Assembly (NCBI RefSeq): GCF_036320965.1
Contig: NC_092249.1
Coordinates: forward strand, 11,543,447-11,607,446
Reading direction: 5' to 3'
DNA from: Panulirus ornatus
Taxonomy: Eukaryota; Arthropoda; Malacostraca; Decapoda; Palinuridae
DNA: 64,000 bases
Shown here in pieces: positions 20,706-31,799 of the stretch. The notes under the pieces were generated by a model. It saw only the letters and a program-made list of their open reading frames with translations, was not told the DNA's origin and ran no database searches. The translations under genes and the position numbers were made by a program. The first letter of the stretch is position 1. Each line of letters begins with the position of its first letter.

Positions 20706-21605
20706 GAGTTTGGTAAAGTGTGTGGAAGAAGAAAGTTGAGAGTAAATGTGAATAAGAGCAAGGTTATTAGGTACAGTAGGGGTGAGGGTCAAGTCAATTG
20801 GGAGGTGAGTTTGAATGGAGAAAAACTGGAGGAAGTGAAGTGTTTTAGATATCTGGGAGTGGATCTGTCAGCGGATGGAACCATGGAAGCGGAAGTGGAT
20901 CATAGGGTGGGGGAGGGGGCGAAAATTTTGGGAGCCTTGAAAAATGTGTGGAAGTCGAGAACATTATCTCGGAAAGCAAAAATGGGTATGTTTGAGGGAA
21001 TAGTGGTTCCAACAATGTTGTATGGTTGCGAGGCGTGGGCTATGGATAGAGATGTGCGCAGGAGGATGGATGTGCTGGAAATGAGATGTTTGAGGACAAT
21101 GTGTGGTGTGAGGTGGTTTGATCGAGTAAGTAACGTAAGGGTAAGAGAGATGTGTGGAAATAAAAAGAGCGTGGTTGAGAGAGCAGAAGAGGGTGTTTTG
21201 AAATGGTTTGGGCACATGGAGAGAATGAGTGAGGAGAGATTGACCAAGAGGATATATGTGTCGGAGGTGGAGGGAACGAGGAGAAGAGGGAGACCAAATT
21301 GGAGGTGGAAAGATGGAGTGAAAAAGATTTTGTGTGATCGGGGCCTGAACATGCAGGAGGGTGAAAGGAGGGCAAGAAATAGAGTGAATTGGAGTCATGT
21401 GGTATACAGGGGTTGACGTGCTGTCGGTGGATTGAAGCAAGGCATGTGAAGCGTCTGGGGTAAACCATGGAAAGCTGTGTAGGTATGTATATTTGCGTGT
21501 GTGGACGTGTGTATGTACATGTGTATGGGGGGGGGGGTTGGGCCATTTCTTTCGTCTGTTTCCTTGCGCTACCTCGCAAACGCGGGAGACAGCGACAAAG
21601 TATAA

Positions 21606-21622
<17 letters not shown>
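20706..21622 (+). mobile_element. RTE LINE fragment, young (RTE-11)
   Basis: Begins after (TA)n within the RT, just downstream of the catalytic box (EFGKVCGRRKLRVNV). It reads openly to the C-terminus at 21416 and has the short 3' UTR ending in 'gcgggagacagcgacaaag' plus an A-rich tail. It shares the LSADGT and DRDVRRR variants with RTE-5, so they are close relatives. It is antisense within the composite insertion. Confidence 0.88.

Positions 21623-21673
<51 letters not shown>
21623..21673. repeat. (TA)n tract
   Basis: TA repeat after the RTE-11 tail. Confidence 0.95.
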
Positions 21674-21676
<3 letters not shown>

Positions 21677-22509
21677 CCTTGTATCTTAATAATGTTGGGG
21701 TGCCACTCCAGTTCAAGAGAAACAGAGGCCATTTGAAGAAGAAAGAGACACTATCATATTCTAATCCTCACACACATAGACATACCCACACACACAGGGT
21801 AACAGGGAGATCAAAATACTGCAGAAATATGAGACAAAAGGCAGCAGTGGTCAGACAAATGGCTTACATACTTAAGATGAAAAACTAAGTTTACACATCA
21901 CAGCGCAATTATCATGTGAAAAAGGACCATGGAGTACATTTCAAATAAAACTTAATCAAGAAAGCATATGAAGCTGGTCATAAGCAAAGCAAATTATTTG
22001 GACATTAGGTAGAGGAGTTCTGCACTCTGGCCCCATCTCTTGCACAGTATGTGTGAATGTTTGTGGCTATGCTTGCATGCAGGCATGGATGTGTGTGTGT
22101 GTGATTGTGTGCCAATCAAAATACCCAGATTTACAGCAAACTTAAGCAAATACAATGCAAGCTTCTGCACATCAAAACAGCATGACCGAGAATGACAAGT
22201 GACAGTTTAGATCAACTTTCTATTGTTTGTTTCATTGACTCCTACATGATAATAAACAATGACATGAAAAGGTGACTGACCCATCTACCTCAAATGGCTG
22301 ATCTACTTGTTCCCTGTCAGTAAAACAGCTGCCAAGGCCTGTCAATAATTCTTCTGACTTAAATTTTGGTCTTAGAATAATTCTTTCACCAAAAGAGATA
22401 CACCTTTGACAAGTCAGTATCAAAACAAAACTCATTTACATCACTTCTGCAACTTAATACAGTTCAGTAATATGACATAACCAAATTGTTTTTATGACAT
22501 AACCAAATT
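21674..22509. other. Non-repeat part of the composite insertion
   Basis: 836 bases that match none of the families in this window. On the minus strand an open stretch at 22232-22435 contains ILRPKFKSEELLTGL and PFEVDGSVTFS; it looks protein-like, but I do not recognise it. The right end has a 17-base direct repeat, ATGACATAACCAAATTG (22471-22487 and 22494-22510). This block may be 5' or 3' UTR of a host transcript carried in with the insertion. Confidence 0.4.
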
Positions 22510-25265
22510 GCGACTGGGAATACCTGGCTTAAAAAGAGAGATATGCAAAAGTATACGTATGTGAGTAGGAGAGAGGGTCAAAGGGCATTATTGGATTACA
22601 TGTTAATTGATAGGCATGTAAAAGAGACTTTTGGATGTTAATGTGCTGAAAGGGGCAGTTGCAGGGATGTCTGATCACTATCTTGTGGAGGCAAAGGTGA
22701 AGATTTATAGAGGCTTTCAGAAAAGAAGAGAGAGTGTTGGGGAAAAGAGTGGTGAGAGTAAGTGAGCTTGAAAAGGAGACTTACGTGAGAGACTGAGTAT
22801 ACAATGGCAAAAGGTGACATGAGGGGAGTGGGTGAGGAATGGGACGTATTTAGGGAAGCAGTGATGGCTTGCACGAAAGATGCATGTGGTATGAAAAAGG
22901 TGGGAGGCTGGCAGATTAACAAGGATAGTGAGTGGTGGGATGAAGAAGTGAGATTGTTAATGAAAGAGAAGAGAGAAGCATTTGAACCTATATTTGCAGG
23001 GAAGTAATACAAATGACTGGGAGATGTATAAAAGAAAGCCGCACGAGGTCAAGAGGAAGGTGCAAGAGTTGAAAAAGAGGGCAAATGAGAGTTGGGGTGA
23101 GAGAGTATCATTAAATCTTAGGAAGACTAAAAAGATGTTTTGGAAAGAGTTATATAACGTGCAGAAGACAAGAGAACAAATGGGAACATCAGTGAAGGGA
23201 ATAATTGGGGAAGTGATAACAGATAGTGGAGTGAGTATTTTAAATGTTTGTTGAATGTGTTTGACGACAGAGTGGCAGGTATAGGGTGTTTTGGTCGGGG
23301 TGGTGTATGAAGTGAGAGGGTCAGGGAGAATGATTTTGTAAAAAGAGAAGAAGTAGTGAAAGCTTTGCGGAAGATGAAATCCGGCGGGGTGGGGGGTTTG
23401 GATGGTATTGCAGTGGAATTTATCCAAAAAAGGGGGTGACTGTGTTGAGTGGTTGGTAAGGATATCCAACGTATGTGTGGACCATGGTGAAGTGCCTGAG
23501 GATTGGCGTAATGCATGTATAGTGCGACTGTACAAAGGCAAAGGAGATAAATGTGGGTGTTCAAACTACAGAGGCATAATTATATGGGAGGGTATTGATT
23601 GAGAGGGTAAAGGCATGTACAGAGCATCAGATTGAAGAGCAGTGTGGTTTCCAAAGTGGTAGAGGATATGTGGATCAAGAGTATGCTTTGATAAATGTAT
23701 GTGAGTAATAATTAGAAAAACAAATGGATGTGTATGTAGCATTTATGGATCTGGAGAAGGTATATGATAGGGTTGATAGAGATGTGGAAGGTTTTAAGAG
23801 TATATGGTGTGGGAGGTAAGTTGCTAGAAGCAGTGAAAAGTTTTTACCAAGGATGTACGACATGTATATGAGTAGAAAGGAGAAGAGTGATTGGTTCCCA
23901 GTGAATGTCAAGTCTGTGGCAGGGGTGTGTGATGTCCCCACGGTTGTTTAGTTTGTTTATGGATGGGGTGGTTAAGGAAGTAAATGCAAGAATTTTGGAA
24001 AGAGGGGCAAGTATGCAGCCTGTTGTGGACGAGAGGGCCAGGGAAGTGAGTCACTTGTCGTTTGCCAATGATGCAGCTCTAGTGGCTGATCATGTGAGAA
24101 ACTGCAGAGGTTGGTGACTGAGTTTGGAAAAGTGTGTGAAAGGAGGAAGTTGATAGTAAATGTGAACAAGAGTAAGATTAGTAGGTTCAATAGGGTTGAG
24201 GGACAAGTTAATTGGAATGTAAGTTTGACTGGATAAAAATCGGTGGAAGTGCTTTATATATCTGGGAGTGGACCTAGCAGTGGATGGAACCATGGAAGCA
24301 GAAGTGAGTCACAGGGTGGGGGAGGGGGTGAAGGTTCTGGGAGTGATGAAGAATGTATGGAAGGAGAAAACGTTATCTCGGAGAGCAAAATTACGTATGT
24401 TTGAAGGAACAGAAGTTCCAACAATGTTATATGGTTGCGAGGCATGAGTTATAGATAGGGTTGTACAGAGGAACGTGGATGTGTTGGAAATGAAATGTTT
24501 GAGGACAATATGTGGTGCAAGGTGGTTTGATCAAGTAAGGAATGAAAGGACATGGGAGTAGTGTAGGAAAGAAAAAAGTATGGTTAAGAGAGCAGAAGAG
24601 GGTGTGTTGAAGTGGTTTGGACATATGGAGAGAATGAGTGAGGAAAGATTGACAAAGAGGATATATGTGTCAGAGGTGGAGGAAATAAGGAGAAGCACGA
24701 GACCAAATTGGAGGTGGAAGGATGGAGTGAAAAAGATTTTGAGTGATCGGGGCCTGATCATACAGGAGGGTGAGTGGCATGCAAGGAATAGAGTGAACTG
24801 GAACGATGTGGTATACTGGGATCAACGTGCTGTTAATGAACTGAATCAGTACATGTGAAGTGTCTAGAGTAAACCATGGAAAGGTTTGTGGGGCCAGGAT
24901 GTGGATAGGGAGCTATGATTTCAGTGCATTACACATGACAGCTAGAGACTGAGTGTGAATAAATGTGGCCTTTCTTGTCTGTTTTCCTTTCGCTATCATC
25001 GTTGAAGCAGGGGGTAGCGATGCTGTTTCCTGTGGGGCAGGGTAGCAACAGGAATGGATAAAGTCAAGCAAGTATGAATATGTACATATGTATGTATGTA
25101 TGTATATGTTATGTATAACAATGTATGTACATGAGCATATGTGGGCATCTATGTATACATATGTGTACATGAGGGGATGGGCCAGCCTTAGTTTGTTTCC
25201 TGGTGCTACCTTGCTGATGTGGGAAACAGCAATTATGTATAACAAATAAATGAATAAAAATATAA
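22510..25265 (+). mobile_element. Old RTE LINE, 3' part (RTE-10b)
   Basis: Continuation of RTE-10 after the insertion. It holds the end of the endonuclease, the linker (22804-23007), the RT with many indels (23402-24117) and the C-terminal region (24580-24858, WRWKDGVKKIL). The catalytic box has become FANDAALVA near 24060. The long diverged 3' UTR runs from about 24860 and ends in AACAAATAAATGAATAAAA near 25260. Together the two parts measure about 3.5 kb, so this was a full-length element. Confidence 0.85.
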
Positions 25266-25668
25266 TGGGGTGGAGATTGCTCACAAAGGACTGTTCCTCC
25301 TGTGACAGCAATACTAGTGGTTGATACATTTCTGAGAGCTGTGTCGGCAGCCGGGGGTGAATGTAATTTTCTTGCATATAGTCAATGGTAGAAGTGGGGG
25401 AAGTGGGGGCATTTATGTATACATATGTGTACATGAGGGGATGGGCCAGCCTTAGTTTGTTTCCTGGCACTACCTTGCTGATGTGGGAAACAGCAATTAT
25501 GTATAACAAATAAATGAATAAAAATATAATGGGGTGGAGATTGCTCACAAAGGACTGTTCCTCCTGTAACAGCAATACTAGAGGTTGATACATTTCTGAG
25601 AGCTGTGTCGGCAGCCGGGGGTGAATGTAATTTTCTTGCATATTGTCGATGGTAGAAGTGGGGGAAGG
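25141..25668. repeat. Tandem duplication, two units of 264 bp
   Basis: The unit starting 'gggcatctatgtatacatatg' (25143) returns as 'gggcatttatgtatacatatg' (25407). Each unit contains the last ~115 bp of the RTE-10 3' UTR plus ~145 bp of flank ('ggagattgctcacaaagg...'). The two differ by only a few bases, so the duplication is younger than RTE-10. It arose after RTE-10 inserted, because it spans the element-flank boundary. Confidence 0.85.
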
Positions 25669-26339
25669 TTTCTTGGGGGAAGAGATAACCTTGGGGTTAG
25701 TGAAGAAGGTTCCCTGGGGCCAATAATAAGGCTAGCCAGACTGGGGGAAAATGATGATGTATAACCGGATGTCACAAGCTATCCTAAAACATTCCCTGTA
25801 TAGTGCAAAACTGAGCAGTCAGCATCACAGATGGGGGTGTTCCGAAAAGTATTTGCAAAACAGATTAAACCAAAACTGTAATGTACCAGTTTAGTCACTC
25901 TACTTGTGGGTAAACATGAATCTGCTAGACAAAGTTCAGGCACAGGCAGCAAAGACAGTACAATACTAGAGAAGAGGGCACTAAGCCACAGACAGAGGTT
26001 ATAAACAATTGCATAACCCACAGGAAGAGGGTAAAAACCACTAAATAATCCATGTTGGAAGGAAAAAAGATGCAGTAAATTTTTTTTTACGATATCAATG
26101 TTTCTGTAGAAACCTGATAAAGCAAACTTGGAACAGTCCTTCAAAATCAGAAATGTCTGGCCACAAGATACAGAAATACTTCACAAGTAAAAGAGACATG
26201 GAAATCAAGCAAGTTAAAAAGACACTGTAAATGTTGAAAGTACAAAACTATTCAAAAGACTGTATAATAGGAAAAAAGTGTGAGATGTGGCTTAGAAATA
26301 AAAAAGTCCCTTGGCAATCTGAATAAACAGGCTGGTAAT
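25669..26339. other. Non-repeat stretch, no gene recognised
   Basis: About 670 bases without similarity to the families in this window. A minus-strand open stretch (25779-26144, ~121 codons) is hydrophobic and Cys-rich, but nothing supports it as a gene. Confidence 0.4.
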
Positions 26340-26620
26340 TATACATAAAACAGTTCTATCACAGTTTATTACATACCTTTCCACATCATCAGAAAAATCC
26401 CAAGCCTGGATCAGTTCTCTAACTACATCAATCCATCTTTTCTGAAGTATGCTTCTCTTTGCACCTTTGGCTGTATTACAATACATCTTCCTGACTAGCC
26501 CCTTATTTGCCATATGTTCTACAACAATCATACAACAAAAATTTTCTTCCATGCTCCTTTCTAAAACTTTCTTCATGTAAAATATACTTCTCTCGCCTTT
26601 ATTCTTTATCTTACCTCCTA
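26340..26620 (-). mobile_element. Remnant of a different RTE-like family (RTE-12)
   Basis: The minus strand shows VEHMANKGLVRKMYC, then LQKRWIDVVRELIQAWDFS. This matches the general C-terminal pattern of RTE-like proteins (GH.. RM.. LVKK.Y ... RWID.VRE), but its wording differs clearly from the family that dominates the window. It is a short, degraded piece, and RTE-13 inserted just beside it. Confidence 0.5.
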
Positions 26621-26635
26621 AGTACAACTATGCTT

Positions 26636-28159
26636 TACAGAGAAGAGGTAGTAAAAGCTTTGCGGAAGATGAAAGCCGACAAGGCAGCAGGTTTGGATGG
26701 TATTGCAGTGGAATCTATTAAAAAAGGGGGTGACTGTATTGTTGACTGGATGGTAAGGTTATTTAATGTATGTATGACTCATGGTGAGGTGCCTGAGGAT
26801 TGGCGGAATGCGTGCATAGTGCCATTGTACAAAGGCAAAGGGGATAAGAGTGAGTGTTCAAATTACAGAGGTATAAGTTTGTTGAGTATTCCTGGTAAAT
26901 TATATGGGAGGGTATTGATTGAGAGGGTGAAGGCATGTACAGAGCATCAGATTGGGGAAGAGCAGTGTGGTTTCACAAGTGGTAGAGGATGTGTGGATCA
27001 GGTGTTTGCTTTGAAGAATGTATGTGAGAAATACTTAGAAAAGCAAATGGATTTGTATGCAGCATTTATGGATCTGGAGAAGGCATATGATACAGTTGAT
27101 AGAGATGCTCTGTGGAAGGTATTAAGAATATATGGTGTGGGAGGCAAGTTGTTAGAAGCAGTGAAAAGTTTTTATCGAGGATGTAAGGCATGTGTACGTG
27201 TAGGAAGAGAGGAAAGTGATTGGTTCTCAGTGAATGTAGGTTTGCGGCAGGGGTGTGTGATGTCTCCATGGTTGTTTAATTTGTTTATGGATGGGGTTGT
27301 TAGGGAGGTGAATGCAAGAGTTTTGGAAAGAGGGGCAAGTATGAAGTCTGTTGGGGATGAGAGAGCTTGGGAAGTGAGTCAGTTGTTGTTCGCTGATGAT
27401 ACAGCGCTGGTGGCTGATTCTTGTGAGAAACTGCAGAAGCTGGTGACTGAGTTTGGTAAAGTGTGTGAAAGAAGAAAGTTAAGAGTAAATGTGAATAAGA
27501 GCAAGGTTATTAGGTACAGAAGGGTTGAGGGTCAAGTCAATTGGGAGGTGAGTTTGAATGGAGAAAAACTGGAGGAAGTGAAGTGTTTTAGATATCTGGG
27601 AGTGGATCTGGCAGCGGATGGAACCATGGAAGCGGAAGTGGATCATAGGGTGGGGGAGGGGGCGAAAATTCTGGGAGCCTTGAAGAATGTGTGGAAGTCG
27701 AGAACATTATCTCGGAGAGCAAAAATGGGTATGTTTGAAGGAATAGTGGTTCCAACAATGTTGTATGGTTGCGAGGCATGGACTATGGATAGAGTTGTGC
27801 GCAGGAGGATGGATGTGCTGGAAATGAGATGTTTGAGGACAATGTGTGGTGTGAGGTGGTTTGATCGAGTAAGTAACGTAAGGGTAAGAGAGATGTGTGG
27901 AAATAAAAAGAGCGTGGTTGAGAGAGCAGAAGAGGGTGTTTTGAAATGGTTTGGTCACATGGAGAGAATGAGTGAGGAAAGATTGACCAAGAGGATATAT
28001 GTGTCGGAGGTGGAGGGAACAAGGAGAAGTGGGAGACCAAATTGGAGGTGGAAAGATGGAGTGAAAAAGATTTTGTGTGATCGGGGCCTGAACATGCAGG
28101 AGGGTGAAAGGAGGGCAAGGAATAGAGTGAATTGGAGCGATGTGGTATACCGGGGTTGA
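26636..28159 (+). pseudogene. RTE reverse transcriptase, open frame without endonuclease
   Basis: About 507 codons open, from REEVVKALRKMKADKAAGLDG to the normal stop. It includes KAYDTVDRDALW (Thr where most copies have Arg, shared with RTE-16), GLRQGCVMSPWLFN, LLFADDTALVA (about 27385-27417) and GRPNWRWKDGVKK. The frame extends upstream into non-RTE sequence by chance. It lacks the endonuclease and cannot insert on its own. Confidence 0.85.
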
Positions 28160-28333
28160 CGTGCTGTCAGTGGACTGAATCAAGGCATGTGAAGCGTCTG
28201 GGGTAAACCATGGAAAGCTGTGTAGGTATGTATATTTGCGTGTGTGGACGTATGTATATACATGTGTATGGGGGTGGGTTGGGCCATTTCTTTCGTCTGT
28301 TTCCTTGCGCTACCTCGCAAACGCGGGAGACAG

Positions 28334-28370
<37 letters not shown>
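26636..28370 (+). mobile_element. RTE LINE, 5'-truncated, poly(A)-tailed (RTE-13)
   Basis: Young copy starting in the linker/RT boundary ('cagagaagaggtagtaaaag'). It has a short 3' UTR and 33 A residues (28338-28370). The flanks share only 'tacaac', which is too short to claim as a target-site duplication. Confidence 0.92.
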
Positions 28371-28375
<5 letters not shown>

Positions 28376-28540
28376 AAATACAACAGCCTACATTTTATAG
28401 ATTTTGAAGTGACAATGATGCTGAAAATTCAGTCAATTTTGAAGCAAGACATTTTATAATTTTCCTGGCTGATGTATGAGATCTTCCAAGAGAAGATTGG
28501 CATATGACACTGTCTTGAATATATACGTTAGTCGTAATTT
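28371..28540. other. Short non-repeat spacer
   Basis: No element recognised. Confidence 0.4.
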
Positions 28541-29948
28541 CTAATTTCTTTTTTACACTTGATTGCTGTTTCCTGCATTAAAAAGGTAGTGCCAAGAAAA
28601 CATGAAAGGCTACATCTGCTCACATCCATTCTCTAGCTATCATGTGCTAAGCACCAAAACTAAAGCTACATATCCACATCCAGGCCCAATGAACCTACCC
28701 ATGATTTACCATGGATGCTTCACATGCCTGGTTCAGTCCATTGAGAGCATGTCAACCCCAGTATATCTCATCGTTGCAATTCACTCTGTCCCAGGCATGC
28801 CTTTCACGGTTCTGTATGTTCAAGTCCCTTTCACTCAAAATCTTTTTCATTCCATCCTCCCATTTCCAATTTGGTCTTCCTGTTCACCTTGTTCCCTCCA
28901 CTTCTGACAAATATACCCTCTTTGTCAACATTTCCTTTCTCATTCTCACAATATGTCCAAACCATTCCAGCACACCCTCTTTTGTTCTCTCAACCACACT
29001 CTTTCTTACAACCCCACATCTCTCTTACCATTTCATTACTTATTCAATCAAACCACCTCACACCACATATTGTCCTCAAACATTTCATTTCCAACACATT
29101 CACCTTCCTCCGCACTGGCTTATCTATAGCTCATGCCTCACCTCCATATAATATTGATGGTACAACTATTTCTTCAAACAAACCCATTTCTGCCCACCCG
29201 CATAACATTCTTGCTTTCCACACAATCTTCAAAACTCCTAGAACCTTTGCCCCCTCAATCACCCAATGATTCACTTCTACTTCCATGGTTCCATTCACTG
29301 CCATGTCAACTACCAAATGTCTAAAACACTTCACTTTCTCCAATTTTCTCAATTCAAACTCACATTCCAACTAACTTGTTCCTCAACACTGCTGAACCTA
29401 ATAATTACATTGCTTTTATTCACATTCACTCCCAACTTTTTTCCACACACTCTTGCACATACAGTCACCAACTTCTACATTTTTTCATTTTAATCTGCCA
29501 CCAGTGCTGTATCATCAGCAAACAAGTGACTTTCTTCCCAGGCCCTTTCATCTCCCAGAGACTGAATACTTGTCCCTCTTTCCAAGACTCACATCTGCCT
29601 CCCTCATCACCACATCCATAAACAAACTGAACAAACATGGGGACATCACATACCCCCACTGTAGACCAACCTTCATGTGGAACCTTTCACTCTCCCCTCT
29701 TCTTACTGGTACATAAGCCTTACACCATTGATAAGAACTTCTCACTGCTTCTCACAGCTTTTTTTCCACACCATCTATTCTGAAGAATTTCCACAAAGCA
29801 CCTCTACCAATCTATATGTTTTTCTAAGTATTTCTCAAACACACTCTTTAAAGCAAACTCCTGATCTACATATCCTATACCACTTCTGAAACCACACTGT
29901 TTCTCCCCATTCTGATGCTCTGTACATGGCATCACCCTCTAAATCAAT
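28541..29948 (-). mobile_element. Old RTE LINE, 3' part (RTE-14a)
   Basis: Very diverged minus-strand copy. Its 3' UTR is at 28541-28740, and many indels break the C-terminal and RT regions up to 29948. The catalytic region survives only as a pattern (about 29500-29525). It is interrupted after AAATCAAT (29941-29948) by a 5.4-kb insertion and resumes at 35355. Confidence 0.8.
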
Positions 29949-31799
29949 ATTTATTTATTTATTCATTTATTTATTTTGCTTTGTCGCTGTCTCCCGCGCT
30001 AGCAAGGTAGCGCAAGGAAACAGATGAAAGAATGGCCCAACCCACCCACATACACATGTATATACATACATGTCCACACACGCAAATATACATACCTATA
30101 CATCTCAATGTACACATATATATATATACACACAGACATATACATATATGCACATGTACATAATTCATAGTCTGCCTTTATTTATTCCCATCGCCACCCC
30201 GCCACACAGGGAATAACAACCCCCTCCCCCTTCATGTGTGCGAGGTAGCACTAGGAAAAGACAACAAAGGCCCCAATCGTTCACACTCAGTCTCCAGCTG
30301 TCATGTAACAATGCACCAGAAACCACAGCTTCCTTTCCACATCAAGGCCCCACAAAACTTTCCATGGTTTACCCCAAACGCTTCACATGCCCTGGTTCAA
30401 TCCATTGACAGCACGTCGACCCCAGTATACCACATCGTTCCAATTCACTATATTCCTTGTACTGCTTTCACCCTCCTGCATGTTCAGGCCCCAATCACTC
30501 AAAATCTTTTTCACTCCATCTTTCCACCTCCAATTTGATCTCCCACTTCTCCTCGTTCCCTCCACCTCTGACACATACATCATCTTGGTCAATCTTTCCT
30601 CACTCATTCTCTCCATGTGACCAAACCATTTCAAAACACCCTCCTCTGCTCTATCAACCACACTCGTTTTATTTCCACACATCTCTCTTACCCTTACGTT
30701 ACTTACTCGATCAAACCACCTCACACCACATATTGTCTTCAAACATCTCATTTCCAGCATATCCAACCTCCTGCGCACAACTCTATCCATAGCCCACACC
30801 TCGCAATCATACAACATAATTGGAACCACTATTCCTTCAAACATACCCATTTCAGCTTTCCGAGACAATGTTCTCGACTTCCAAACATTCTTCAAGGCTC
30901 CCAGAATTTTCGCCCCCTCCCCCACCCTATGATTCACTTCCGCTTCCATGGTTCCATCCGCTGCCAGATCCACTCCCAGATATCTAAAACACTTTACTTC
31001 CTCCAGTTTTTCTCCATTCAAACTTACCTCCCAATTGACTTGACCCTCAACCCTACTGTACCTAATAACCTTGCTCTTATTCACATTTACTCTTAACTTT
31101 CTTCTTTCACACACTTTACCAAACACAGTCACCAACTTCTGCAGTTTCTCACATGAATCAGCCACTAGTGCTGTATCATCAGCGAACAACAACTGACTCA
31201 CTTCCCAAGCTCTCTCATCCACAACAGACTGCATACTTGCCCCTCTTTCCATAACTCTTGCATTCACCTCCCTAACAACCACATCCATAAACAAACTAAA
31301 AACCATGGAGACATCACACACCCCTGCCGCAAACTTACATTCACCAAGAACAATCACTTTCCTCTCTTCCTACACGTACACATGCCTTACATCCTCGATA
31401 AAAACTTTTCACTGCTTCTAACAACTTGCCTCCCACACCATATATTCTTAATACCTTCCACAGAGCATCTCTATCAACTCTATCATATGCCTTCTCCAGA
31501 TCCATAAATGCTACATACAAATCCAATTGCTTTTCTAAGTATTTCTCACATACATTCCTCAAATCAAAAACCTGATCCACACATCCTCTACCACTTCTGA
31601 AACCACACTGCTCTTCCCCAATCTGATGCTCTGTACATGCCTTCACCCTCTCAATCAATACTCTCCCATATAATTTACCATCAATACTCAACAAACATAT
31701 ACCTCTGTAATTTGAGCACTCACTCTTATCCCCCTTGCCTTTGTACAATGGCACTATGCAAGCATTCTGCCAATCCTCAGGCACCTCAACATGAATCAT
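29949..31799 (-). mobile_element. RTE LINE, 3' half within a 5.4-kb insertion (RTE-15)
   Basis: The 3' end is at the left after an ATTTATTT tail. The long-form 3' UTR extends to about 30440 and the coding region runs to 31799. Open frames are 30383-31357 (FADDTALVA, C-terminus) and 31341-31799 (RT N-terminal half, QCGFRSGRGC); one frameshift near 31350 separates them. It stops at ATGAATCAT (31791-31799) and is followed by poly-T, the tail of RTE-16. Confidence 0.88.

Larger units (their letters stand above)
20506..22509 (-). mobile_element. Composite insertion with 12-bp target-site duplication
   Basis: A 2-kb block lies inside RTE-10 between two copies of GCGACTGGGAAT (20494-20505 and 22510-22521). 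Read on the minus strand it starts with 836 bases of non-repeat DNA, followed by (TA)n, an antisense RTE fragment, (TA)n and a SINE, and it ends in poly(A) (poly-T at 20506-20518). One TSD around all parts, plus the poly(A), suggests that a single RNA was copied and inserted. A DNA-level event cannot be excluded. Confidence 0.7.

Noticed and set aside
25779..26144. 121-codon hydrophobic minus-strand ORF as a membrane protein gene
   Set aside because: No signal for splicing, no recognised domain, and it lies in AT-rich non-repeat DNA between old elements.
26636..28376. Six shared bases (TACAAC) around RTE-13 as a target-site duplication
   Set aside because: The match is too short and the adjacent bases differ, so chance is likely.
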